Shown: positions 32,794 to 45,900 of the stretch, piece by piece
Position numbering within the stretch: position 1 is the stretch's first letter
Layout of the letters: each line of letters opens with the position of its first letter
Notes under the pieces: model-generated
Databases searched by the model: none
Told to the model about the DNA's origin: nothing
The model's input: only the letters and a program-made list of their open reading frames with translations
Position numbers and translations under genes: made by a program
From: Mansonella perstans
Taxonomy: Eukaryota; Nematoda; Chromadorea; Rhabditida; Onchocercidae
Reading direction: 5' to 3'
Length of the DNA: 64,000 bases
Assembly: GCA_037074765.1 (NCBI GenBank)
Contig: JBAMDO010000164.1
Span: forward strand, 1 to 64,000

Positions 32794-34269
32794 TTGCAAA
32801 TTTTTCATCTATCTGAGAATTCCCAGATAAATCGAGGTAATGTGAATCTCTAGGAAACTGTTTCAAGTAAAATATACCTGTGAGAAAATCATTCAGCAAG
32901 CTCTTTTAACTTACAAGCTAATCTATGCAGTTTTTATAAAATTTTTATAAAAAAATTTTATAAAAACTTTTAAAAGAAATCATCGATTCATTTTGTAAAC
33001 CAGCCACATGTCGGAATATACCAATAAGAGTTATGCGTTATTGGAATTCACAAAGGAATCTTTGATCATTTTATGTGTAATCGGAAGGGTAGAACAATCA
33101 TTGTTCGTTTAATTCTTTTAATGTTCAAAGGTCTGTAATTTTAGAAGCCAAACCCATTTGTATACAAAATAGAAGGCTAGATCTGTGATTAGTCACTTAT
33201 TATCTCAGTTCCTAACGACTTATTTCAATCTCTGTCTCTCTCACATTCACTTTATTCGTAACGACACCATCACCTTTCATTCAGTTCAGTAAATTATATG
33301 TTTTACTATTATATATTGTTTACTATATTGCTTTCTGTTTTTAAACGTAACGTATCTCAGAATGAGATTACGCAAAGCGTTTATTAAGCTATTGTCAGCT
33401 GTTGTCACGTGGCTTGACGTAGTTCCATACAGCCATTCAAAAAATATGCAAACTTCCGTGGAGAAGTTCGTTTGCTACATACTCACCCGTGCCATCAAAA
33501 GACTGTCCATGGGAAATCTTTTTACAGGATCATCAATAGTTCGTCTGGTTATCATTTATCATATTATCCAGTTATCATTATCATTAATTATCGCTAATTG
33601 TAATTATTTATTATCAGTTATCAATTTTATTTTCCGGATTGCCGAATTCAAAGCAGGATACTGTATATTGCTTTTTATTTCTTCCTTATTTTTAGTCTCA
33701 TAATTGTTCATTAGACTGTTTTACTGTTAGTTTACGACTAGTTCTATTTATTTGTATTGTTGAATGATAAGTTACAGGTAAATTGTTGTCATACTAAGAC
33801 GTGTAAGACGTGAAAAACTAAGACGTGTGAAGTAAGTGAATCACAAGACAGCGACTCATCATACTTCTCTATATATAGTAATAAAGCTAAACTAATTAAC
33901 ATTCTCGCATCTTGATATCAGAAATCAAGAAACATAATGATTTCAGAATCACCACCAGTAAAGACGATATGCAGGTGGGTTGATTGATAGTCAACACTAA
34001 TTATTATCAAAGTGTTATTGCAATACTAAGACTTATAAAGTAAGTGAATCGAATCACAATATATCCATGGTCTGATTTGCTATGTCTGTCAGATGACTGA
34101 GCTGCTTTTGCTATTTCATGATGCAACAAAAAAAAAAAAAAAAATAATGCTTAATAACAGCGTTGTCGGGAATATTGTATGTGGTGAGTTTGAGTAAAAG
34201 GCAAACGTGAGAGAAGTTCTACAGAAGATAAACTTGGGAGAAGTCCGGTAGAAGAGGAACTTGAAGATA
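32794..34269. other. Intergenic stretch 3' of the copper transporter
   Basis: AT-rich. A frame from ATG 33362 (MRLRKAFIKLLSAVVTWLDV) follows a CTCAG site but shows no clear donor and no family resemblance. A possible short exon 33947-33973 lies between TTTCAG and a GTGGGT donor. 33777-33840 and 34010-34050 share GACGTG/AAGTAAGTGAATCACAA repeats. Confidence 0.4.
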
Positions 34270-35530
34270 TGATAATCAAAAGTTATTTTTATTTGACAAA
34301 TGATAACTAAAGATTATTATCTATCTTTTATTTTTATAATTAGAAAATATAGTTTATCTGTCTTTTATTTTTTTAAATTTTTATGATAACTTTTAATTGA
34401 GAAGTGATAATTATAAGTTATTATTTACCAATCTCTTATTTTTTTATTTTAAATTTCTAATTGACAAATGATAGTTTTTTAGATAACAGGTGATAATTTT
34501 TAATCCAGAAATAATAATTAAAAGTTACTATTTATCTATTTTTCATTTTTTTATTTTTATGGGAACTTTTAATTGTCAAGTAATAATTAAAAAATGATAA
34601 TTAGGCATTATTTATCTATTTCATATTTTTTAAAATTTTATTGATAATTTTTAATTATCGAATGGTAATTTTTTAGATGACAAACGATGATTTTAAATTG
34701 AAAAATGATAAACAAAAATTATTTGTCCGTCTTTTATTTCTTTTATTTTTATTACAATTTTTAATTGACAGATGATAATTTCTTAGGTGATGAATGATAA
34801 TTTTTAATTGAGAAATGCTAAATAAAAGTCATTATTTTTATTTAAAATTTTTAATTGACAAAGATAACTAAAAATTATATATATCTATCTTTTATTTATT
34901 TTTGTTTTTATTTAAAATTTTTAATTAACGAACGATAACTAAAAATTATTATCCATCTATCTTTTATTTTTTTATTTTTATGATATAATTTTTGATCGAC
35001 AAATGATGATTTTTTAGACAGTAAATGAAATTTTAAACGAGGAATGATAATTAAAAGTTGCTATTTATCTATCTTTTGTTTTTTTAATTTTTATAATATT
35101 TTTAATCTGAGAAATGATAATTAGAAGTTATTATTTACCTGTCGCTTATTTTTTTTTCAGAAGTTTTAATTGACAAATGATAATTTTTTAAATGGCAAAT
35201 GATTGTTTTTAATTGAGAAATGATGATTAAAAATTATTATTTATCTATCCTTAATTTTTTTATTTTTATGACTACTTTTAATTGACAAATGATAATTAAA
35301 AACTTTTATTTGTCTATCATTTGTTTTTTTTATTTTTACGATAAATTTTAATTGGGAAATGATAATTAAGGGTTATTATTTATCTATCATTTATTTATTT
35401 TTATTAGTTTTAAATTTTTAATTGAGAAATGGTAACTAAAAACTTTTGTTTATCTATCTTTTATTTTTTTTATTTTTATGATAATTTTTTAGATGACGAA
35501 GGATAATTTTTAATTGAGATATTTTTTTTA
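34270..35530 (+). repeat. AT-rich satellite-like array, about 1.25 kb
   Basis: Irregular tandem copies, about 70-140 nt each, of TTTTTAATTGACAAATGATAATT, then TTATTATTTATCTATCTTTTATTTTTTTATTTTTATGATAA. The same unit flanks both copies of the duplicated Argonaute segment (17643-17760 and 49340-49610). Confidence 0.88.
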
Positions 35531-37622
35531 CTGTCCATATATTGAAATCAAAACGAAAGCTAAATTAATATCTAAAAGAATTTTAAATGGCATTTCTACA
35601 AATAGCATGCTTTTCTTCAATTTGCCGCAACTTTACAGTTTTCAACTTTTTCGACTGAAATTTTTGTCATTTATTTCACATTAAAAGAAAGAAAAGTTTT
35701 GATTTGTTAAAAATGGTTGCTGATAAGATCTTTGCAAAGCAAAAATAACTAGATAGTTCAAATGCACTTTTATTGTTATGATTAACGTCATTCCTTTTTG
35801 TTTATTGCCTTAATCCACTTTTTTCTTGTTAAATACGGAAAATAAACTGGTATCAGATCAATAAAGTAAAACGAAATCACTTAAGTGCATTAACAATGAG
35901 TTGTATTATTACCTGTTTTTTTTTTCTTTTTTTTAAAACGGTAATTTTTGTCTCTTAGATCACTGATAATTCCTTCAATCTCTTTTTCATTTTTGAACAA
36001 AATCCCTGAGTTTGTTGGGTTTGAAGAATGCCACAAAAACTGATAATTACATGCTTAGTCTTGACTGAAAAGCTTTTTAAGTGTAATTGCCTCGCAGTGG
36101 GTTGATGGAACAGCTAATTTTATTTTTGATTAAGCAATAACTTTTCTTACCCTTACAACGAAAGCTGTTATTACAGATTTCAAGTGGATTTCAAATTTGA
36201 TGAGATTAATAGTATTTCTTACACTGTTCATTCATTGTACCAGCAATTTCACAGCAACAATAATGTTACTCCCAGTACCACAACCACAGTTAAGACCGGG
36301 AGCAGCAGCAGTCCACTAATAGTGAAAAAAGTGTCATTAAGTCAAAGAAGTGGATGAATCTTTCTTCGAAACCAAGCTTTTCAAATTCATTAATCAACTG
36401 AAGGAAGTCGATTCTTTCAGTTAGATAATAAGCTAATTTATATGATTATTTGTGCTGATGAAATAATTGTTACTGTGTTGTGGCAGTAACGACACATGGT
36501 GGCAGTTTAAATTCGAAACGAATCTCAGGGCTTGAAAAAAACTAGAAAAAAGATTATAAAAAAGTTAGAAAGAAAAAGTAAAAAACTGTAATTTTGTATA
36601 ATTTTAATGAATGTCGGCGTGTTCTGAAGGATGTAACATTTTGTATTCACTCATTTCGATGAGTTTTAAAATTAGATATGTTATTACAATTGCTTAATTT
36701 CTCTTATTCATGTTATTATTATCACTTGGGCTCGTTTTTAAAATAAACTACATTACCTATGTTTAGATAATTTTAAATTGAAAATTCTTTTTTCACATTT
36801 GGCTAGTCGGCTACCACGATAACTATTACCATTTGCTCATAGCTTCTATTTATTGTTACTACTTATTTGTCAATGTTATTCTACTTACTTATCATTGTTA
36901 CTGCTATTATTGCTATTATTATTCATATTATTCCAGCTGTTATTTTTAATTAATATTAATGAGTATTATGACTAGAACTATTGTTATTACAACAAATTGA
37001 AAGCACTAATAAAGCGTTACAATTTGAGCCAAAATTGTTGCCATGGGAAAATTATCATTTATCACATGTATCGGGAAAACTAAAATAATTTTGTACTGTA
37101 AAATTTTCAAAATTTTTGGATGATATAAACTACAAGAATATTTACATGCTATGCAAGTTCAAAAAAATTCCCAAAAACTGATGAAATTAATACAAATTAT
37201 TTCAATGTTTGAAGCAGATTGAATGAAATTTTATTAACAGCAAGATGTGATTCGGATTTTCGGCAATTATCGTAAAAAAAATCAATTTAGGTCAAAAATA
37301 ATATTATCAGTTGATTGATTGCATAGTACATTCAAATCATTACTTTAATTAAAAACATAAATAATACTTTTGAAACTTTTCGCAAAACCAAATATTTATG
37401 AGATAAAAATTGCGGTTTTTCTTAAGTTCGTTTACCTTTTCTTTTTTTTTTTTTTTTACGTATAATTTGTCATCAAATACGACGTGATTTGCATATATGT
37501 ATATTTTTAAACTTCAATAAAGTGAATTGACACTATAAAATGCAAAATTTTTTTCTTGAAATATTTCGAAATTTATTTTATGAATTATTTCTACTCGAGC
37601 GTTTAATAGTAATTGGTTGAAA
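35531..37622. other. AT-rich intergenic stretch
   Basis: Apart from the possible exon at 36255-36357, no coding signal was seen on either strand. 36800-37000 is rich in TTATTATT-type simple sequence. Confidence 0.5.
36255..36357 (+). CDS. Possible terminal exon of an unassigned gene
   Basis: After TTTCACAG (AG at 36253-36254) a phase-2 exon would read NNNVTPSTTTTVKTGSSSS then PLIVKKVSLSQRSG and a TGA at 36355-36357. The candidate exon 33947-33973 (ESPPVKTIC, phase 2 out) would join it across the satellite array. The composition is low-complexity and no start exon is identified, so this is speculative. Confidence 0.25.
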
Positions 37623-38959
37623 ATGTCTATTTCACTTACCGAAAAATTATTCTTTGCATTGGCTGCACTAAATTTGACAAGTGTTGTGCTACAATACAGG
37701 TAATATGATTTCATTAATTATGTTATTATAATAATTAGAGAAATTATAATCAACTTTTATTAATTTAATTAAAACAAAATTTTGAATATTTTAATAAAAA
37801 TTTTAGCCATTGATAAGTTAAGTTTTGGTGTTAGAAAGAATTGTTGAGAAGTTTAACAATTTATAATAAATTAATTAATTTGATGAAAAAGGTTTAATTT
37901 TGAAGGTTTTTTTCTTCTAAAAAAATGCAAGCCAACCAAAGTAAATTAAGTTGACAGAATTAGTAAAAATAATTAAAAAATCGAAAAAATTTATTTCGTT
38001 GCGTAATGAACTAATTTTTTTTTCATTATTGTTTTTTTTTAACGCATGAAAATAAATTTGAAAATATAATGCAACATTGCCTTAACAAAATTTTACTAAA
38101 TTTTTATCCAAAATGTTCTCTGCTAACTGTTTTTGTCATTCAAAAGAATATTGAAATTGAATAAAAAGCAATATTTAAATTTGAATTGAATGCGATATAA
38201 TTACATTTCGAATTTTTCAATGACATAAGAAAATTGGACAAAAAGATAAATGATTATCAAAGAAATGAATGATCACTTCATAAAGTGATTTATTTCATGA
38301 AGTTCTACAAAGTTTTAGAATTATAATTACTTCATAGAATTCATAGAGAATTATAATTCACTCATTTTTTTACATTCGTAACAAATCCTTCTCTAATACC
38401 TATCTCCTAATGAATTTTCAATTGAATTCCAGCAATTAATATGACTATTTCATCATTCTTTCTTCGTTATCAGGATAAATTATTTTTTTTAAAAGCTTTT
38501 ATTGCAGCACAAATATTAATTTTACACTTAATCATAACTTTTAATCAATTCTGGTGATTAATATAATTACTTCATTCTTCTTTTATCATTTACCGAATTA
38601 AATTTTAATTAGAAATTTTGATTAAGATTTTTTTATACGGCACGAATATTTGAATTTTCACACTTACCCATAACTGATTAAATTTTAGGTATACTACAAC
38701 CGCTACACCGATGATGCTTATTGTTCAATTAATGATACCATTAATCATTTGGCAACTAATACTTAGCGTATCATTTTTCCCGGAAGAATTAGTTGCGCAA
38801 TTGCTGGATGATTTTTATGGACATGATGATGCAGCTGGTGATCAACCATTCAATCCACTAACGCCAAATCTCATTCATGCCATACATTCACATGGTGATG
38901 GACCACAAACACCTCTTTTAGCAATGGATGATGAACTTTCTTACGATTCTCTATTCTAA
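37623..38959 (+). CDS. Small two-span membrane protein, unknown family
   Basis: Two exons, 37623-37699 and 38689-38959, joined in phase 2, give 115 residues. The ATG is the first in frame after a stop, which supports it as the true start. The N-terminal part is hydrophobic (LTEKLFFALAALNLTSVVLQ). A short polar turn (YRYTTTATP) leads to a second span (MMLIVQLMIPLIIWQLILSV). An acidic, proline-containing tail of about 55 residues follows (EELVAQLLDDFYGHDD and AMDDELSYDSLF). A hairpin with both ends on the same side of the membrane is likely. I do not recognise the family. A GTAAG-like donor on the opposite strand at 37635 allows a weaker minus-strand reading, but the plus frame is longer and better formed. 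Confidence 0.6.
38400..38688 (+). repeat. Duplicated acceptor-side segment in the intron of the small membrane protein
   Basis: Two diverged copies of about 130 nt (CAATTAATATGACTATTTCATCATTC..ATCA..GCAGCACAAATATT..TTACACTTAATCATAACTTTTAA) are followed directly by the acceptor, whose own context (CACTTACCCATAACTGATTAAATTTTAG) is the end of the second copy. Confidence 0.65.
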
Positions 38960-41526
38960 TACAACCATCATTCTCTCATTTCCTTTTTCTTTTCCTATGC
39001 ATGTATTTGAATTCGTTACTAGAATTTAAATAACTAAATTCATCAAAAGTACATACAGTACAGGAAGTTAGAAAAAAAGATGAGACAAACAGGAAAGGAA
39101 AAATGCAACTGTACAAAGCATAAATCCGGATATAGATTTTTGTTAAAATTGAAAGCTAAAAGTTCAAAAATTGAAAGTAGCAAATATTTCATGTAAACAG
39201 CCTTCTTCTATCAAGAAGATTTCAAAATTGAAATGTAAATTAGCAAAGTAATTAACATTAGCAAGGAAGACAAAACTACCAATGAATATCTGAGATTTTT
39301 AAAAAATTTTGGTATACCTTTTTTTTTTTAAAACGAACAAAAACAAAATTTTATTTGCCGCCTTTAAAAATGCAACTTATATTTGATACGAATGTACACC
39401 CAAACATACGAGCCTAAAAACGTTGCTTCTTTTATTGCAAACGAATTTTCGATAACAATAATTAAAATGACTTTTTTAAATAGTTTTTTTTTTTTGTAAA
39501 CAAACAAATCTATGGAGCATAAAAATGAGGAATGAAATTTTACAATAAATATTTTCTGCAATGGAGAAAAAACAACAGTCAGCAATGGTACAAAGATTGA
39601 GCATGCTTGCAAATTAAGAAGCATAAAAGAATTTCAAATTTAGTCAATAAATGTCTCAATTTAGTACTCATTTAGTAGTAGTTTTAGACATTGACTGTCT
39701 GAAAATAAAGAAGTTAACAAATTATCAATTTCATCTTTTGTTAAATGAAACTAAGAAATCAAATTAAACTGATTTATAAAATGTATAAAATGTCATCAAA
39801 ACAAAACAAATTGAAATGTACAAAATGACAACAAAAATTTTTTGTATAGCAGCTCTAGAACTGTAAGAAATTCCAATATCCACAAATGAGATATTCTATT
39901 TTTCAGCACAGTACGGAAAACGAATTTCTATCGAACAAGTTTTCTATATCTTATCTAGCATAAATATATTAACTTTCTTATTAAGTACTCCTAAGGCCTG
40001 ATTTTTCTAATATTATGATTAAAGATCATCGTTACAATTAGTACTTTATAAAAAATACTGGGAGAAAAGACTTCCACGTAAATGAATTAATCAAGTATGC
40101 TGTGTTTGTTTTCTCGATCTTTCCTGATTTCAAACTGCTAGATAGAAATTTTATTTTATGGATTCGTCTCTTTTGCATCATGCTTGTGCCACTATTTTTT
40201 GGAACGTCTTCATTCACAGATTTCCGAAAATGCATTAATTATACAGTTCCAGGTTCTTTGCATTTAGAATGCACTTTATTCAGCTTTATCAAATCCGGAT
40301 TCCTTATGAATCGTAAGTGATGAACTGCATTTCTGGACAAAATAGCTATTTGTACTACTAAACTAACACATAGACTCTAGAAATGAAATTTGTTTAAAAA
40401 TCAACCGTATTTATTTAACTTCAAAAAAAGACAACAACTTACCGTTTTTCTTCTTTTTGCTCACCCCACAGTGGTGATAATGACCAGTAGACGAAATTTT
40501 TGTCATTAATTGTCACAGCCTACATCACAACTATGAATCATTATTCTAAACTAACTTTTAACGATGAATGATAACAACATTTTGCATTATCATTAGTATT
40601 ACTTAGAGATATATTTGTTAAAAAATCAACCACATTTATTTCACTTAAAAAAGCGAAGTCATATTTGACATGAGATTTCAAAGTTTAACATTCACTTTTG
40701 AAATTGACTCCGAAAAAAAAAATTCCAAAAATACAACAGTTTCGGCTTCGATCATTTCTTCGCTTATCAAACATTAAATTCAGAAAAAAAATGAATTTTA
40801 ATCATGGACAATAAACTATGTTTTAATTCTCTGCCCATCCACGCTTCAAAATGTTAGCGATTTTATGGAAACTCTTCTACTACTAAATATTTCTCATTTC
40901 CAATAATTAGTTCCTAAACTACTATGTCAAAACTTTTCACCCAATATCTCTAATTAATACTAATGATAATGAGAAAAATCACTATCATTCATCGTTAAGT
41001 AACCACTACCATTCATCATTGAAAAAACACTATTGTTTATTTTAAAGAAATCACTATCTTCATCGTTAAAAAATCATTATCATTCATTGTGAAAAAATCA
41101 CTATCGTCCATCGTTAAAAAAATCACTTCCATTCATCGTTTACCGTTCATGATAAACAAACATTGAATTTCGTCTCTAAATTGTATAGTACTGCAAATGC
41201 TTTTTAACTTGAAAAGCACTTTTTTTTTAAATGACTTTATTAATATTGCTAATTTTAACTTACCATTCATAAATACTAATTCATTTCCTAAACTATAAAT
41301 CCCTAGTGTTCTTTTTTTTTAAATTATGTAATTGATTTTTTTATTAATTTTTTATTAAACTAAATATGTAATTCTGTCTTGGTCCTCCTATTCTCTGTTA
41401 ATCTTTGCTATGAACGAATAATACTAAAAGTATGAAAAACCATAGAAATAATGGAACAGTTGTCACATTTGTCGTGAATTTCCATCAATAATATTACCAC
41501 TGATGAAAAGAGACTTGGAATTGCAT
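38960..41526. other. AT-rich intergenic stretch
   Basis: No firm gene. 40102-40320 is an open hydrophobic frame that ends at a GAATC|GTAAGTGATG donor-like site, but it has no family resemblance. 40965-41150 holds five to six copies of a roughly 33-nt unit, AAAAAATCACTATCATTCATCGTT. Confidence 0.5.
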
Positions 41527-42585
41527 TCACCGAAATGTAACTAAGATCTGAAGGTAATATTTTAATTGCTTGCTATTTTCAACTTATCATTTTAGCTTGA
41601 TGGAAAAAAAAAATGAAATGAAAAAAAAAAGAAAAAAAAGTGAAGAAAGAATTCAATACGAAGGGAAATATTACAAGTACGAAATGAAACAGCTCATCGA
41701 GATGAGAAATTAGGTAGCGTATCACAAATAACTAAAACTAACAATACATAAAATTTGTTTAATATTATTCACATTTCAACGAAAATAAACCGAAACGAAT
41801 CTTAATAATATTTCCTAATTAATTAATAAAGTGATGGATAATATGATAATGATCCTTAAATCACTTTAACCTAATAAATAGTAGTATGACCACGCATATT
41901 ATTAGCTGACAGAGCTAACCAATAAAAATGCATTCTCTAAAAATAAACCTAGAAAGGAAGTTTAAATTTAATTATTCTTTTTGAAAAAAATTTAATTACT
42001 CGTTCCAAACGGCTTTATTAAGTAATTGTGCTCATCACTCACAGAATGATCTCGTAATTTCTTCATTTCTTCACGCTCCTTCCTTAGCTATTATAGGAAA
42101 GAGATAACTCGCTCTCATTTAACAATCCTTTTTGTAACAAACATTTCGAAACTGATTACATATTTCCTGCAGAGGAATTTGAAGTAAACATTATGTAGAA
42201 CGTATTTTATTTTCTATCGGGCGTTTTACCAAATTTTGCAATAGCAGAAATAGCTAGCATATCCTGCTAACTAAACTTTTAAAATTAATCGGTATTAACT
42301 GCAACACCAGATTAGTATAAATATAATTAAAACACAATAACTTTAAGAAGTTATTGTAAACGATCAGTAAAAATTATAAGTGCTGACTTACTTGATAAAT
42401 CATTAAAAAACATAAATCAGCAATAATCTTTCATGCTGCAAAATAAAATACCATAATTTGGTAACTTCACTTACGTCATCCGGTTCTGATAATGTGATAT
42501 TAGACATTGTTAACAGTGCTTCATTTATATAAGTTCCAATCAGTTTTAAAAATAGGCGTACTCTTTCTCGATTTGGAAACATATC
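41527..42585 (-). CDS. Consecutive exons of an unrecognised gene
   Basis: On the minus strand, exon 42585-42475 has a perfect TTTCAG acceptor and GTAAGTG donor and encodes 37 residues including MFPNRERVRLFLKLIGTYI and NEALLTMSNITLSEPDD. It ends in phase 0. Exon 42087-42043 (ATAATAG acceptor, GTGAGTG donor, phase 0) encodes LRKEREEMKKLRDHS, a coiled-coil-like stretch. A possible last exon 41547-41527 (CCTTCAG acceptor) encodes ILVTFR and a stop. A further upstream exon near 42990-42957 (KLWPNFMVLK, then GTAAGT) would also fit in phase. The splice sites are the strongest evidence. I do not recognise the protein and did not find its 5' exons. Confidence 0.5.
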
Positions 42586-42991
42586 CTGAAATACGCGGTA
42601 TCTAAATGATATTATTTTCCAGTAGTTTTGAGAAAAAAAATATACCAATATCAAAATTTCATGTTTTTTGATAGAACAGTAGAAAAAATAAAAAATAAAG
42701 CTAAGTAAATTTGAATTCAATCATTTTGCATGAATTAACTAGAGCAATTTTGGATTTTATATTTTTTTAAAAAAAGAACAAACCATCAGAGATATTTCTT
42801 TTGTTGTTTGAAGTAATACTGAATGTTAAAACAGTTGAATTCAAGGTTCGAGAGAAGGAATTTAAACGTTTTGAGACATTGTAGAGAAATGTTTGCGCCT
42901 ATTATGCATCATTTTCGGTGTTATCAGCAAAAAGGGAATTCTTTATGAAACTTACTTTCAGTACCATAAAATTTGGCCATAACTTACTAAA

Positions 42992-45900
42992 TATCATATG
43001 AATTTGAATTCAATTGTTTCTTCATCTTAATTGCCTGATCTGGGAAATTCTCTACTAAATGTTTGCCGTCCTTGTTTGTTTATTTTGTCATCAAGATGAC
43101 ACTGTTGATAGTCAAATGTTTTTATTGGTTTGTCAGATATTACTAATGGCTCTTAAGAAACTTTCGATGTTGCTCATTGTTTCTTAGTTTGTTGAATTTT
43201 TCCTTTAAATTTGCAATGTACGAGTACCAACTTATTGAATTTTAAGTTTATATATTTATCTTGCAAAATTATATAATGCTTTAGGATAATTTGATTTTGA
43301 ACACAAGACAGTTAGACAGCGATTTCATTTTTGTTGAAATTTAAGTAATTTTTTCTATTCTTATTTAAGCATTCTTTTTGATTTAGATCTGACAATTTAA
43401 AAAGATTACGACTCCTTCAATAAATTATGGAAATAATCACAAGTTGGTAGCAATGCTGTGATTATCCGAGTTGTAGTATCCGAATTGTAGTATGATTGAA
43501 AGTAGATATGAAGTCTTATCCACGATTTTTTTCTTTTTCATTTAAGTTAGAACATAAAAAATGTTAGTTTTGAAATTATGGAGAAAAGTTACTTGTGTTC
43601 TGAATTCTTTTGATAAATTTTTTAATCCTCAAGGTGAATTACTTCTTTTGATATATTTTTTAATTCTTAAAGTAAACCTGATTAACAACTAGTTATAATA
43701 TAATATCTCTGCGATATGATACCTCGCATGCTTTTAAATAACATTCGCCCTATACTGTATTATCATATTACTACATTTGCGTATCTCTATTCATACCTGC
43801 TAATTACGTAGGATAATAAGTACTAGTGCAATAAAATTTAATCATTTGTTACGCTGAAATTACGGTTCAATTACGGTGCAATCTGCTATGGTGCAGTTAC
43901 GGTGCAATTTCTACTGTAACATTTGAAATTCTGAACATATTTTATTTCTTGCTGTAACATTAAAGCAAAACAAAATTTAAAAAAAAAGTCGAAGTGGAAA
44001 TAAAAGTGTTGAAATATGAAATATGTTTAGAATTCAATTTTTGCTGCATTTAGTCGTAAAATGCAAACAGTTTTATTTTATTTGAAAAATTGAAATGGCA
44101 AAGGTTGACATGCAGCACGCTTTTTGGTTAAAACAATAATACATTGTCAAATGAATCAGAGATGTGTTTAAAATTCGAATATATAATGAAAGTTTCTTGA
44201 TTTAGCCGTTATTTGATAATTTGAATTTATTTTCTGAATAAAACATTCTATTCATCATTTCACTTTTTATGCAATAGAATGGCGTAATTATTTTATATTT
44301 AAAATGAGCAAAGTATTTTTTATTGTTGGCTTTTTATTTACTTATTTGTTCAGTAACATATTTATCGCTATTATATTGTCTCATATTAAGTAAAAATGTT
44401 CTATGAAATGTTCTCCTTGTTTGTATTGCTATTGCTGCTACCGTTGTTGTTGTTAGTATTATTGTCGTAGTATTTTAGTTGTTGCTGTCGTTCCTGTTAG
44501 TGTTCTTGCCTTTGCCGTTGCTTTATTGTCATCTGTTGTTGTTGCTATTGCAGTTTTTGCTGTTGCTGTTTGCTGCTATTCATGCTACTATTATTTAGCA
44601 AGCAATTTCAATTCAAATTTATCTCGACGTTGAAATTGTTCCTTTTCTTTTATATATCCATTTAATTATTCAAGTCAACCAGCTGTTTGATTTTGGATAT
44701 TTTGTTTGCTCATTTGTTTATTGCTATTCCTTTAGAGCAGAATTATCCGAACCATATGCCAAATCTCATTTCATCTCTTTTACTTGTTTTTGTTTGAATT
44801 GTCTTTCCAGTGCTTCATCGAAATTTTTTCTTGTGAGAAACGTTGAAATTTCCACTTGGTTGCAAAGAATAAAAAATGAGTCGACACGAAAACACTTTTT
44901 CTTGAATCGTTTTCAAATGCTGACGATATCTAGCCTTCTTCATCTAAGCAGTAGCCGACCATTGTTCTTTGTGGATGTTATAAGTGTTTTTGAAACTAAT
45001 TCATAAAATGTTGGAAGTAGATTTTCCAACTATAAAAAATCCAACCCAGTATCACGGAGTGATGTGACTCTATTGTGATTATCATTCCAAATTATAATGT
45101 GTTCTGCTTATTTCGTACTCTAATAAGCTGAGCCTGGCACAAATTGTCCAGCTGATAAGTTACGGGATAATGACTGATAAACACTATAAAGCAAGCAAGA
45201 AATGTATATTCGTATCATAAGGAATTCATAATGGGGCCGTTTAAAATTGAATAAGTGTTTAATTCAAAAATTTGAAGCCTTTACAAGTTCTCACACTCAC
45301 TTCTTTTACTTAGATAAAAAATAAATGTGCATAAATATTGTTGTTTTATGACAAAATTACCAATGTTATTTTGGAAAGAGGATAACGAAGGACGATGACG
45401 AAATATGAAGAAAGAATTATGACATTCTTCTTGTGAAACATCATTAGGTTTACAATGTTATAAAATTAGCAAATAAAATTTTTTGCATCCTTTTGTGTGT
45501 CAAACTGGAGCAGTGCTGAATTAGGTGGAGTAACCAAATGAGATTATACTTCGTCTTGTTTATAAAATTGCATATTTTAGTGTTGCAAATTGCCTGTTAC
45601 AGACGCCCCTCATTAATTAGAAAACATTGTCACCCAAACTCTAAAAAAAGGAGTAAATTAAGCAGAAATAAATCAGAAAAGGTTGCATGTGATCAACTTC
45701 TCAACATTTTAAAATTTACTGATTTCACTGTCGAAGTTTCATCTCACAAGCCATTTAAATTTCATTATTACTGCTACCGTTGTTTTAGAAAATGCTTCTG
45801 TTGTTGTATGTTTCTGCCATAATTTGTGTGGAAAGAAAGACCTACTGCAAGAATGTGATAAAATTCCTCTGGCTTGAGCTTTTTTTAATTTTTTTTAACT

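Noticed and set aside
33362..33703. 113-codon plus frame starting MRLRKAFIKLLSAV
   Set aside because: No clear donor, AT-driven hydrophobic second half, and no family resemblance.
37514..37714. Minus-strand frame with a GTAAGTG donor at 37635
   Set aside because: Overlaps the better-formed plus exon of the small membrane protein; no partner exons found.
41595..41713. Plus-strand terminal-exon-like frame (SEERIQYEGKYYKYEMKQL) after a TTTTAG
   Set aside because: Lysine-rich and driven by poly-A runs, with no matching upstream exon found; it lies in an intron of the minus-strand gene. Possible but not supported.
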